Shown here: positions 12,313 through 22,037 of the stretch, piece by piece
Numbering within the stretch: the first letter of the stretch is position 1
Layout of the letters: each line of letters opens with the position of its first letter
Assembly: GCF_029407905.1 (NCBI RefSeq)
Contig: NW_026577901.1
Span: 1-64,000, forward strand
Source of the DNA: Bubalus kerabau
Taxonomy: Eukaryota; Chordata; Mammalia; Artiodactyla; Bovidae
Direction of reading: 5' to 3'
Length of the DNA stretch: 64,000 bases
The notes under the pieces: generated by a model
Told to the model about the DNA's origin: nothing
Databases searched by the model: none
The model's input: the letters and a program-made list of their open reading frames with translations, nothing else
Made by a program: the position numbers and the translations under genes

Positions 12313-13717
12313 CTCAGGATGAGGCCGGTCTCACGAGGAAATTCGAGACGAGCCACGTGGGTGGGGCCACAGGCCGAACGCCCCCGATTCCCCGGTCCGC
12401 CCTTGAGAAGGACCCGAGGCCCGGACCCCTCTTCGAAGGCAACCCTGTGGGTGAAGGCACAACACGAAGGGGCACTGCCACCCCCGTGCATCGTCCGCAA
12501 AGACCCGCGGGTTCCACACACAGCTCGACGAGGGGCCTGAGACCCCCTGAGCAACTCGAGAGGCCAGCGGGGTTCCCTTCCTCAGACAAGACGAGGCCTG
12601 ACTCTCCTGTCCCAACTCTGCAGGGACCCTGCGGTCGGAGTCCGAAACGCAGAGGAAGCCTGAGGTGCCTGCCTCCCCTCGAGGTGAGGCCCTCTTCCGT
12701 TGCGCCAGACCCAGCGGAGTCCCGAGGGGCCCCGCCACCTCCACAGGATCCCTCGCCTCTCAGAGGCACCGTGGGAAGTTCCCTAAGGTCCCCGGCAGAA
12801 GGCGAGGGACACGAGGGTTTCCCGCCGCCCCCCGACAAAGACCTCGAGAGTCCTTCTTCAACGCGTCTCGAGGCCCTAGTCCCCTCCCGTGACTCGAGAG
12901 CCAGGACGCGCTCCCCCTCGCCACGCGCATGGAGACCTGACTTCCCTGGCGCCGCACGAGAGGCTCCCTGAGATCCTCGTCGTGCCTCGGGAGAAAACCC
13001 CCACGGGCGCCGCAGCTCGAGGAAACCCCTGAGACGCCCCCGTCCTCGCGAGCTGAGGGCCTTCTTTTCCTGCATGGCCTGGAGAGCAATCCCGGGTCCT
13101 CTCTCCAAACGGAAGAGGAGGCTGGACTCCCTTGAGGCCGCTCAGGGGGCTCCAAGAGACCCGCGTCGCGACTCGAGAGGAGAGCGGAGTCCTTGGCTTC
13201 CCCTCGAGACGAGGCCTGACTCCCCGGGGGAGCCTGGAATGCAACCCCGAGATCCCTGCCTTCCCTGGAGAGGAAAATTAGGTCCCGGACACACGCTTAG
13301 GTGAGGTCTCTTAGGCCCTGCAGTGACTCGAGCGCCACCCCCAGCTTTCCCTCGCAACCCGAGGGGAAGATTGGGCTTCCCAGGGCCAACCCAAGGGGAA
13401 GGCTGAGATCCCCGTCGTAACTCGAGAATGCCGCCGCAACTCGAGAAAAACCACGTGGTTCCCACCGCTTGGCAAGATGAGGCCCTTGCCCGCGACGGCG
13501 TCTCAAGGGAAGTCCCCTGTTCCGCCCTGAAGGGCGAGACGGTCCCTGACAGCCTTCCTGCGACCCCCAAAAGTCCCCCGACACGCCGGGTTCCCCCGAG
13601 GGGAACACCGAGGGTCCCGGCACCGCTTCCTCTGAGCCCCTTCTCCCCTCCTGATCGCGACAGGAGAGGCGATTCCCCTGCGTGGTCTGGAAGGGGTTCC
13701 CGGCCTTCCCGGCGCAC
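12313..13717. repeat. Satellite monomer U9 (type A, 1,405 bp)
   Basis: Has caccgtggg (near 12,767) with gggacacg (near 12,808), the only monomer with this combination of the two linked sites. Confidence 0.88.
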
Positions 13718-15121
13718 CTCAGGATGAGGCCGGTCTCACGAGGAAATTCGAGACGAGCCACGTGGGTGGGGCCACAGGCCGAACGCCCCCGATTCCCCGG
13801 TCCGCCCTTGAGAAGGACCCGAGGCCCGGACCCCTCTTCGAAGGCAACCCTGTGGGTGAAGGCACAACACGAAGGGGCACTGCCACCCCCGTGCATCGTC
13901 CGCAAAGACCCGCGGGTTCCACACACAGCTCGACGAGGGGCCTGAGACCCCCTGAGCAACTCGAGAGGCCAGCGGGGTTCCCTTCCTCAGACAAGACGAG
14001 GCCTGACTCTCCTGTCCCAACTCTGCAGGGACCCTGCGGTCGGAGTCCGAAACGCAGAGGAAGCCTGAGGTGCCTCCTCCCCTCGAGGTGAGGCCCTCTT
14101 CCGTTGCGCCAGACCCAGCGGAGTCCCGAGGGGCCCCGCCACCTCCACAGGATCCCTCGCCTCTCAGAGGCACCCTGGGAAGTTCCCTAAGGTCCCCGGC
14201 AGAAGGCGAGGGACACGAGGGTTTCCCGCCGCCCCCCGACAAAGACCTCGAGAGTCCTTCTTCAACGCGTCTCGAGGCCCTAGTCCCCTCCCGTGACTCG
14301 AGAGCCAGGACGCGCTCCCCCTCGCCACGCGCATGGAGACCTGACTTCCCTGGCGCCGCACGAGAGGCTCCCTGAGATCCTCGTCGTGCCTCGGGAGAAA
14401 ACCCCCACGGGCGCCGCAGCTCGAGGAAACCCCTGAGACGCCCCCGTCCTCGCGAGCTGAGGGCCTTCTTTTCCTGCATGGCCTGGAGAGCAATCCCGGG
14501 TCCTCTCTCCAAACGGAAGAGGAGGCTGGACTCCCTTGAGGCCGCTCAGGGGGCTCCAAGAGACCCGCGTCGCGACTCGAGAGGAGAGCGGAGTCCTTGG
14601 CTTCCCCTCGAGACGAGGCCTGACTCCCCGGGGGAGCCTGGAATGCAACCCCGAGATCCCTGCCTTCCCTGGAGAGGAAAATTAGGTCCCGGACACACGC
14701 TTAGGTGAGGTCTCTTAGGCCCTGCAGTGACTCGAGCGCCACCCCCAGCTTTCCCTCGCAACCCGAGGGGAAGATTGGGCTTCCCAGGGCCAACCCAAGG
14801 GGAAGGCTGAGATCCCCGTCGTAACTCGAGAATGCCGCCGCAACTCGAGAAAAACCACGTGGTTCCCACCGCTTGGCAAGATGAGGCCCTTGCCCGCGAC
14901 GGCGTCTCAAGGGAAGTCCCCTGTTCCGCCCTGAAGGGCGAGACGGTCCCTGACAGCCTTCCTGCGACCCCCAAAAGTCCCCCGACACGCCGGGTTCCCC
15001 CGAGGGGAACACCGAGGGTCCCGGCACCGCTTCCTCTGAGCCCCTTCTCCCCTCCTGATCGCGACAGGAGAGGCGATTCCCCTGCGTGGTCTGGAAGGGG
15101 TTCCCGGCCTTCCCGGCGCAC
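13718..15121. repeat. Satellite monomer U10 (type A, 1,404 bp)
   Basis: One base is missing near 14,075 (gtgcctcctcccc instead of gtgcctgcctcccc). This shifts the register of everything downstream by one and interrupts the long frames seen in sister monomers without other decay. Confidence 0.88.
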
Positions 15122-16526
15122 CTCAGGATGAGGCCGGTCTCACGAGGAAATTCGAGACGAGCCACGTGGGTGGGGCCACAGGCCGAACGCCCCCGATTCC
15201 CCGGTCCGCCCTTGAGAAGGACCCGAGGCCCGGACCCCTCTTCGAAGGCAACCCTGTGGGTGAAGGCACAACACGAAGGGGCACTGCCACCCCCGTGCAT
15301 CGTCCGCAAAGACCCGCGGGTTCCACACACAGCTCGACGAGGGGCCTGAGACCCCCTGAGCAACTCGAGAGGCCAGCGGGGTTCCCTTCCTCAGACAAGA
15401 CGAGGCCTGACTCTCCTGTCCCAACTCTGCAGGGACCCTGCGGTCGGAGTCCGAAACGCAGAGGAAGCCTGAGGTGCCTGCCTCCCCTCGAGGTGAGGCC
15501 CTCTTCCGTTGCGCCAGACCCAGCGGAGTCCCGAGGGGCCCCGCCACCTCCACAGGATCCCTCGCCTCTCAGAGGCACCCTGGGAAGTTCCCTAAGGTCC
15601 CCGGCAGAAGGCGAGGGACACGAGGGTTTCCCGCCGCCCCCCGACAAAGACCTCGAGAGTCCTTCTTCAACGCGTCTCGAGGCCCTAGTCCCCTCCCGTG
15701 ACTCGAGAGCCAGGACGCGCTCCCCCTCGCCACGCGCATGGAGACCTGACTTCCCTGGCGCCGCACGAGAGGCTCCCTGAGATCCTCGTCGTGCCTCGGG
15801 AGAAAACCCCCACGGGCGCCGCAGCTCGAGGAAACCCCTGAGACGCCCCCGTCCTCGCGAGCTGAGGGCCTTCTTTTCCTGCATGGCCTGGAGAGCAATC
15901 CCGGGTCCTCTCTCCAAACGGAAGAGGAGGCTGGACTCCCTTGAGGCCGCTCAGGGGGCTCCAAGAGACCCGCGTCGCGACTCGAGAGGAGAGCGGAGTC
16001 CTTGGCTTCCCCTCGAGACGAGGCCTGACTCCCCGGGGGAGCCTGGAATGCAACCCCGAGATCCCTGCCTTCCCTGGAGAGGAAAATTAGGTCCCGGACA
16101 CACGCTTAGGTGAGGTCTCTTAGGCCCTGCAGTGACTCGAGCGCCACCCCCAGCTTTCCCTCGCAACCCGAGGGGAAGATTGGGCTTCCCAGGGCCAACC
16201 CAAGGGGAAGGCTGAGATCCCCGTCGTAACTCGAGAATGCCGCCGCAACTCGAGAAAAACCACGTGGTTCCCACCGCTTGGCAAGATGAGGCCCTTGCCC
16301 GCGACGGCGTCTCAAGGGAAGTCCCCTGTTCCGCCCTGAAGGGCGAGACGGTCCCTGACAGCCTTCCTGCGACCCCCAAAAGTCCCCCGACACGCCGGGT
16401 TCCCCCGAGGGGAACACCGAGGGTCCCGGCACCGCTTCCTCTGAGCCCCTTCTCCCCTCCTGATCGCGACAGGAGAGGCGATTCCCCTGCGTGGTCTGGA
16501 AGGGGTTCCCGGCCTTCCCGGCGCAC
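15122..16526. repeat. Satellite monomer U11 (type A, 1,405 bp)
   Basis: Matches the majority type A sequence with caccctggg and gggacacg. I noticed no private change by eye. Confidence 0.88.
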
Positions 16527-17931
16527 CTCAGGATGAGGCCGGTCTCACGAGGAAATTCGAGACGAGCCACGTGGGTGGGGCCACAGGCCGAACGCCCCCG
16601 ATTCCCCGGTCCGCCCTTGAGAAGGACCCGAGGCCCGGACCCCTCTTCGAAGGCAACCCTGTGGGTGAAGGCACAACACGAAGGGGCACTGCCACCCCCG
16701 TGCATCGTCCGCAAAGACCCGCGGGTTCCACACACAGCTCGACGAGGGGCCTGAGACCCCCTGAGCAACTCGAGAGGCCAGCGGGGTTCCCTTCCTCAGA
16801 CAAGACGAGGCCTGACTCTCCTGTCCCAACTCTGCAGGGACCCTGCGGTCGGAGTCCGAAACGCAGAGGAAGCCTGAGGTGCCTGCCTCCCCTCGAGGTG
16901 AGGCCCTCTTCCGTTGCGCCAGACCCAGCGGAGTCCCGAGGGGCCCCGCCACCTCCACAGGATCCCTCGCCTCTCAGAGGCACCGTGGGAAGTTCCCTAA
17001 GGTCCCCGGCAGAAGGCGAGGGAAACGAGGGTTTCCCGCCGCCCCCCGACAAATACCTCGAGAGTCCTTCTTCAACGCGTCTCGAGGCCCTAGTCCCCTC
17101 CCGTGACTCGAGAGCCAGGACGCGCTCCCCCTCGCCACGCGCATGGAGACCTGACTTCCCTGGCGCCGCACGAGAGGCTCCCTGAGATCCTCGTCGTGCC
17201 TCGGGAGAAAACCCCCACGGGCGCCGCAGCTCGAGGAAACCCCTGAGACGCCCCCGTCCTCGCGAGCTGAGGGCCTTCTTTTCCTGCATGGCCTGGAGAG
17301 CAATCCCGGGTCCTCTCTCCAAACGGAAGAGGAGGCTGGACTCCCTTGAGGCCGCTCAGGGGGCTCCAAGAGACCCGCGTCGCGACTCGAGAGGAGAGCG
17401 GAGTCCTTGGCTTCCCCTCGAGACGAGGCCTGACTCCCCGGGGGAGCCTGGAATGCAACCCCGAGATCGCTGCCTTCCCTGGAGAGGAATATTAGGTCCC
17501 GGACACACGCCTAGGTGAGGTCTCTTCGGCCCTGCAGTGACTCGAGCGCAACCCCCAGCTTTCCCTCGCAACCCGAGGGGAAGATTGGGCTTCCCAGGGC
17601 CAACCCAAGGGGAAGGCTGAGATCCCCGTCGTAACTCGAGAATGCCGCCGCAACTCGAGAAAAACCACGTGGTTCCCACCGCTTGGCAAGATGAGGCCCT
17701 TGCCCGCGACGGCGTCTCAAGGGAAGTCCCCTGTTCCGCCCTGAAGGGCGAGACGGTCCCTGACAGCCTTCCTGCGACCCCCAAAAGTCCCCCGACACGC
17801 CGGGTTCCCCCGAGGGGCACACCGAGGGTCCCGGCACCGCTTCCTCTGAGCCCCTTCTCCCCTCCTGAACGCGAAAGGAGAGGCGATTCCCCTGCGTGGT
17901 CTGGAACGGGTTCCTTGTCTTCCCGGCGCAC
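16527..17931. repeat. Satellite monomer U12: type A switching to patchwork
   Basis: Type A up to about 17,489, with caccgtggg, gggaaacg and a private aaatacctcg near 17,052. Type B alleles then appear at 17,490, 17,511, 17,527 and 17,550. Type A alleles return at 17,681, 17,708 and 17,752. Private changes (ctgaacgcgaaagg, ggaacgggttccttgtc) follow near 17,867-17,918. Confidence 0.85.
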
Positions 17932-19335
17932 CTCAGGATGAGGCCGGTCTCACGAGGAAATTCGAGACGAGCCACGTGGGTGGTGCCACATGCCGAACGC
18001 CCCCGATTCCCCGGTCCGCTCTTGAGAAGGACCCGAGGCCCGGACCCCTCTTCGAAGGCAACCATATGGGTGAAGGCACAACACGAAGGGGCACTGCTAT
18101 CCCCGGGCATCGTCCGCAAAGACCCGCGGGTTCCACACACAGCTCGACGAGGGGCCTGAGACCCCCTGAGCAACTCGAGAGGCCAGCGGGGTTCCCTTCC
18201 TAAGACAAGACGAGGCCTGACTCTCCTGTCCCAACTCTGACGGGACCTTGCGGTCGGAGTCTGAAACGGAGAGGAAGCCTGAGGTGCCTGCCTCCCCTGG
18301 AGGTGAGGCCCTCTTCCGTTGCGACAGGCCCAGCGGAGTCCTGAGGGGCCCCGCCACCTCCACAGGATCCCTGCCCTCTCAGAGGCACCCTGGGAAGTTC
18401 CCTAAGGTCCCCGGCAGAAGGCGAGGGAAACGAGGGTTTCCTGCTGCCCCCCGACAAGGACTTCGAGAGTCCTTCTTCAAAGCGTCTCGAGGCCCTAGTC
18501 CCCTCCCGTGACTCGAGAGCTATGGCGCGCTCCCCCTCGCCACGCGCATGGAGACCTGACTTCCCTGGCGCCGCACGAGAGGCTCCCTGAGATCCAAGTC
18601 GTGCATCAGGAGAAAACTCCCACAGGCGCCGCAGCTCGAGGAAACCCCTGAGACGCCCCCGTCCTCGCGAACTGAGGGCCTTCTTTTCCTTCATGGCCTG
18701 GAGAGCAATCCCGGGTCCTCTCTCCAAACGGAAGAGGAGGCTGGACTCCCTTGAGGCCGCTCAGGGGGCTCCAAGAGACCCGCGTCGCGACTCGAGAGGA
18801 GAGCGGAGTCCTTGGCTTCCCCTCGAGACGAGGCCTGACTCCCCGGGGGAGCCTGGAATGCAACCCCGAGATCCCTGCCTTCCCTGGAGAGGAATATTAG
18901 GTCCCGGACACACGCCTAGGTGAGGTCTCTTCGGCCCTGCAGTGACTCGAGCGCAACCCCCAGCTTTCCCTCGCAACCCGAGGGGAAGATTGGGCTTCCC
19001 AGGGCCAACCCAAGGGGAAGGCTGAGATCCCCGTCGTAGCTCGAGAATGCCGCCGCAACTCGAGAAAATCCACGTGGTTCCCACCTCTTGGCAAGATTAG
19101 GCCCTTGCCCGCCACGGCGTCTCAAGGGAAGTCCCCAGTTCCGCCTGAAGGGCGAAACGGTCCCTGACAGCCTTCCTGCGACCCCCAAAAGTCCCCCGAC
19201 ACGCCGGGTTCCCCAGAGGGGAACACCGAGGGTCCCGGCACCGCTTCCTCTGAGCCCCTTCTCCCCTCCTGATCGCGACAGGAGAGGCGATTCCCCTGCG
19301 TGGTCTGGGAGGGTTTCCCGGCCTTCCCGGCGCAC
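17932..19335. repeat. Satellite monomer U13 (diverging, 1,404 bp)
   Basis: Many scattered substitutions relative to array A, for example accatatggg near 18,062, ctgctatcccc near 18,095 and ccaagtcgtgcatcag near 18,595. One base is missing near 19,144 (ttccgcctgaag). It marks the decay of homogeneity at the right edge of array A. Confidence 0.85.
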
Positions 19336-20022
19336 CTCAGGATGAGGCCGGTCTCACGAGGAAATTCGAGACGAGCCACGTGGGTGGGGCCACATGCCGA
19401 ACGCCCCCGGTTCCCCGGTCCGCCCTTGAGAAGGATCCGAGGCCCGGACCCCTCTTCGAAGGCAACCCTGTGGGTGAAGGCACAACACGAAGGGGCACTG
19501 CCACCCCCGTGCATCGTCCGCAAAGACCCGCGGGTTCCACACACTGCTCGACGAGGGGCCTGAGACCCCCTGAGCAACTCGAGAGGCCAGCGGGGTTCCC
19601 TTCCTCAGACAAGAGGAGGCCTGACTCTCCTGTCCCAACTCTGCAGGGACCCTGCGGTCGGAGTCCGAAACGGAGAGGAAGCCTGAGGTTCCTGCCTCCC
19701 CACGAGGTGAGGCCCTCTTCGGTTGCGCCAGACCCAGCGGAGTCCCAAGGGGCCCCGCCACCTCCACAGGATCCCTCGCCTCTCAGAGGCACTCTGGGAA
19801 GTTCCCTAAGGTCCCCGGCAGAAGGCGAGGGACACGAGGGTTTCCCGCCGCCCCCCGAGAAAGACCTCGAGAGTCCTTCTTCAACGCGTCTCGAGGCCCT
19901 AGTCCCCTCCCGTGACTCGAGAGCCAGGACGCGCTCCCCCTCGCCACGCGCATGGAGACCTGACTTCCCTGGCGCCGCACGAGAGGCTCCCTGAGATCCT
20001 CGTCGTGCCTCGGGAGAAAACC
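19336..20022. repeat. Monomer U14, left part (before LTR insertion)
   Basis: Type B monomer running into the LTR target site. With the right part (21,320-22,037) and one copy of the 6-bp target, it reconstitutes exactly 1,405 bp, so the insertion removed no satellite sequence. Confidence 0.88.
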
Positions 20023-20028
20023 CCCATG
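20023..20028 (+). repeat. Left 6-bp target-site duplication (CCCATG)
   Basis: CCCATG abuts the LTR start. The right copy is CCCACG (21,320-21,325), which equals the empty site in other monomers (for example 355-360). The single mismatch is C to T at a CpG, the expected methylation-linked decay. Confidence 0.85.
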
Positions 20029-20907
20029 TGCCGGGAGCCGGCGAGAGACATTCCACTCGTGACAAAGGTCATGAGGAAGGGGGCTCGGCATACGCAAAGG
20101 CGGGATCGAGCCTCGTTAGTGCCCCCGGATATTCTCGAGCATCTACCCCCCAATAACCAGAGTCTGCCTACTTTATTGCTTTGTGCTCTCGCCTCTGACT
20201 TTACTGAGGGCTGTCCCCCACCACCATCTCACTCTCTCTGTCAAAGAGTTAACTTACAGCTCCAATTAATAAAGTTCCTGGGCAATTAGGAGTGTTTAAA
20301 TCCAAACCCCTCAGATGGCTCTCTAACTCGCCTGACAAGTTTTCCCGGACACCTACAGCTATGCATACGATTGTTTACAGTCTCCCAGCCTCCAGAGGCA
20401 CGGGAAGCTTAAGATATTCAAATAGCTTAGAGCCTCTCAGAGAATTAGAAACTGTCAGAATAAAACTAGTAAAAGATTTCATTGATGAGCCAATGTTTGT
20501 TGCCAAGTTTTCACATCCCTTGAATTGTATCCTTGAATGTGCATTAATTAATATAGTTGGTATGTAGAAAAAATAAGTAGTGGCCTTGGTGTTAGTAACT
20601 TTAGACCCTTAAGGTAGTAAATTCTTTCCTTTGTAAACCCATTACACATCCACCCTATAGGAACGTAATCTTATCTTCGGAGGATGGCGCCAAACCTTAA
20701 AATAATTACTCTTAGAGAAAATAAGTCTTTGTTGATAAGTCCTTGTCAAGAGTCATAAAATGTTAATAGGCCTCTGGCCAGAAGATGATGTAAATCACCT
20801 AAACCATTTGTATACGATAAATCTGCAGGAAAGAAACCCTGGTTTTTGATAAGCATCAAAGACTGCTGATTTTGCATCCCCTATTGTCCTCTATGTGTAA
20901 CTTAGGG

Positions 20908-20914
20908 TATAAAA
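20908..20914 (+). promoter_or_regulatory. TATA box of the LTR
   Basis: TATAAAA preceded by ttaggg and followed by gcccc. It would place transcription start near 20,937-20,942, making 20,029 to ~20,937 U3 and the remainder R plus U5. Activity in heterochromatin is unknown. Confidence 0.65.
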
Positions 20915-20926
20915 GCCCCTGTTGAA

Positions 20927-20932
20927 AATAAA
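20927..20932 (+). terminator. Polyadenylation signal AATAAA of the LTR
   Basis: AATAAA lies 13 bp after the TATA box. Retroviral transcripts from an upstream start would be cleaved in R about 10-25 bp downstream. Another AATAAA at 20,268 is deep in U3 and less plausible. Confidence 0.6.
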
Positions 20933-21064
20933 GCTATGGGCCTTGCTCACCAACGCTTGGTCTCCCCATGTCATTCTTCCCTTTAACTTCTAGCTGAGTG
21001 TCCATCTGGAGCGTGGATGTCCTCTGCGACCATTTATTTGCCTGGGCTTCTAAGACCCACTCGA

Positions 21065-21090
21065 GAAGGTGTCTAAGGTGGGGCACCTTC
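21065..21090 (+). other. Short hairpin in R/U5 of the LTR
   Basis: GAAGGTG (21,065-21,071) and CACCTTC (21,084-21,090) form a perfect 7-bp stem with a 12-nt loop, in what would be the 5' leader of LTR-started RNA. A role is not known to me. Confidence 0.4.
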
Positions 21091-21319
21091 CGCTATTCGA
21101 GAGGGCGCCTGCGGCCTCCGTGGTCAGAGCTAACCTGGTGTCACGGGTTATATTGATTTTCCGCGTAAACCAAGCCACTCAGCTTCTTTTCTCCACTGAA
21201 TTTTCCTACTGAGCTATCCTCATTCTATTCCTCTTTATTATATCTAATTAACATTTGAATAGGTCGCCTAGCCGTCTCTCCTTCGAAGACCCTGGATCAG
21301 CTGGGGCTGGACCCCGGCA

Positions 21320-21325
21320 CCCACG
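21320..21325 (+). repeat. Right 6-bp target-site duplication (CCCACG)
   Basis: Identical to the unoccupied site in sister monomers. After it the satellite continues (ggcgccgcagctcg) exactly where the left flank stopped. Confidence 0.85.
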
Positions 21326-22037
21326 GGCGCCGCAGCTCGAGGAAACCCCTGAGACTCCCCCGTCCTCGCGAGCTGAGGGCCTTCTTTTCCTGCATGGCCT
21401 GGAGAGCAATCCCGGGTCCTCTCTCCAAACGGAAGAGGAGGCTGGACTCCCTTGAGGCCGCTCAGGGGGCTCCAAGAGACCCGCGTCGCGACTCGAGAGG
21501 AGAGCGGAGTCCTTGGCTTCCCCTCGAGACGAGGCCTGACTCCCCGGGGGAGCCTGGAATGCAACCCCGAGATCCCTGCCTTCCCTGGAGAGGAATATTA
21601 GGTCCCGGACACACGCCTAGGTGAGGTCTCTTCGGCCCTGCAGTGACTCGAGCGCAACCCCCAGCTTTCCCTCGCAACCCGAGGGGAAGATTGGGCTTCC
21701 CAGGGCCAACCCAAGGGGAAGGCTGAGATCCCCGTCGTAACTCGAGAATGCCGCCGCAACTCGAGAAAAACCACGTGGTTCCCACCTCTTGGCAAGATGA
21801 GGCCCTTGCCCGCCACGGCGTCTCAAGGGAAGTCCCCTGTTCCGCCCTGAAAGGCGAAACGGTCCCTGACAGCCTTCCTGCGACCCCCAAAAGTCCCCCG
21901 ACACGCCGGGTTCCCCCGAGGGGAACACCGAGGGTCCCGGCACCGCTTCCTCTGAGCCCCTTCTCCCCTCCTGATCGCGACAGGAGAGGCGATTCCCCTG
22001 CGTTGTCTGGAAGGGGTTCCTGGCCTTCCCGGCGCAC
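21326..22037. repeat. Monomer U14, right part (after LTR insertion)
   Basis: Satellite resumes in register and carries type B alleles gaatattagg near 21,594, cgcctagg near 21,615 and cacctcttgg near 21,783. A change ctgagactcccc lies near 21,350. Confidence 0.88.

Larger units (their letters stand above)
1..17489. repeat. Homogeneous satellite array, type A (1,405-bp monomer)
   Basis: About 12.4 tandem copies of a 1,405-bp monomer, nearly identical copy to copy. The same landmarks recur at 1,073, 2,478, 3,883, 5,288 and so on, with one 1,404-bp step caused by a 1-bp deletion. Type A alleles are gaaaattagg (near 630), cgcttagg (near 650), acaggccg (near 1,132) and cgacaaagacc (near 1,592). 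Monomer length, 31-bp substructure and CTCGAG-rich composition fit bovine satellite I (1.715) as I remember it. This family assignment is from memory, not from a search. No transcription unit is evident. Confidence 0.9.
20029..21319 (+). mobile_element. Solo LTR of an endogenous betaretrovirus-like element (class II/ERVK type)
   Basis: A 1,291-bp AT-richer block with no satellite similarity. It starts TGCCGGG and ends CCCGGCA, perfect 7-bp inverted termini beginning TG and ending CA. It is flanked by 6-bp target duplications (one CpG transition). A 6-bp duplication fits betaretroviral integrases. TATAAAA at 20,908 and AATAAA at 20,927 put it on the + strand; a polyadenylation signal between TATA and the expected start site is typical of betaretroviral LTRs with a very short R. 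No second LTR, primer-binding site, gag, pol or env follows, so this is a solo LTR left by LTR-LTR recombination. From memory it resembles the bovine family BTLTR1 and the LTR-like insert of the bovine 1.711b satellite. A 91-codon frame inside (20,292-20,567) is not taken as a gene. Confidence 0.88.

Noticed and set aside
1..17489. CRISPR-like array
   Set aside because: The regular 31-bp subrepeats are contiguous and degenerate, with no unique spacers, and the host is a mammal.
20029..20034. Alternative LTR start at 20,027 (TGTGCC) with a 4-bp target duplication CCCA
   Set aside because: Starting at 20,029 gives perfect 7-bp inverted termini and a 6-bp duplication that needs only one CpG transition, which is the better overall explanation.
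20292..20567. 91-codon frame inside the LTR
   Set aside because: It lies in U3 of a solo LTR, shows no recognisable retroviral or host domain, and no splice or start context supports it.
21059..21112. Similarity between the LTR (two cgaga motifs about 37 bp apart) and the satellite subrepeat
   Set aside because: Only short CTCGAG/TTCGAGAGG words match and the spacing is not 31 bp. I treat it as chance.
21326..22037. Possible proviral remains (primer-binding site, gag, pol, env) next to the LTR
   Set aside because: Satellite resumes in exact register right after the target duplication, so there is no internal viral sequence.
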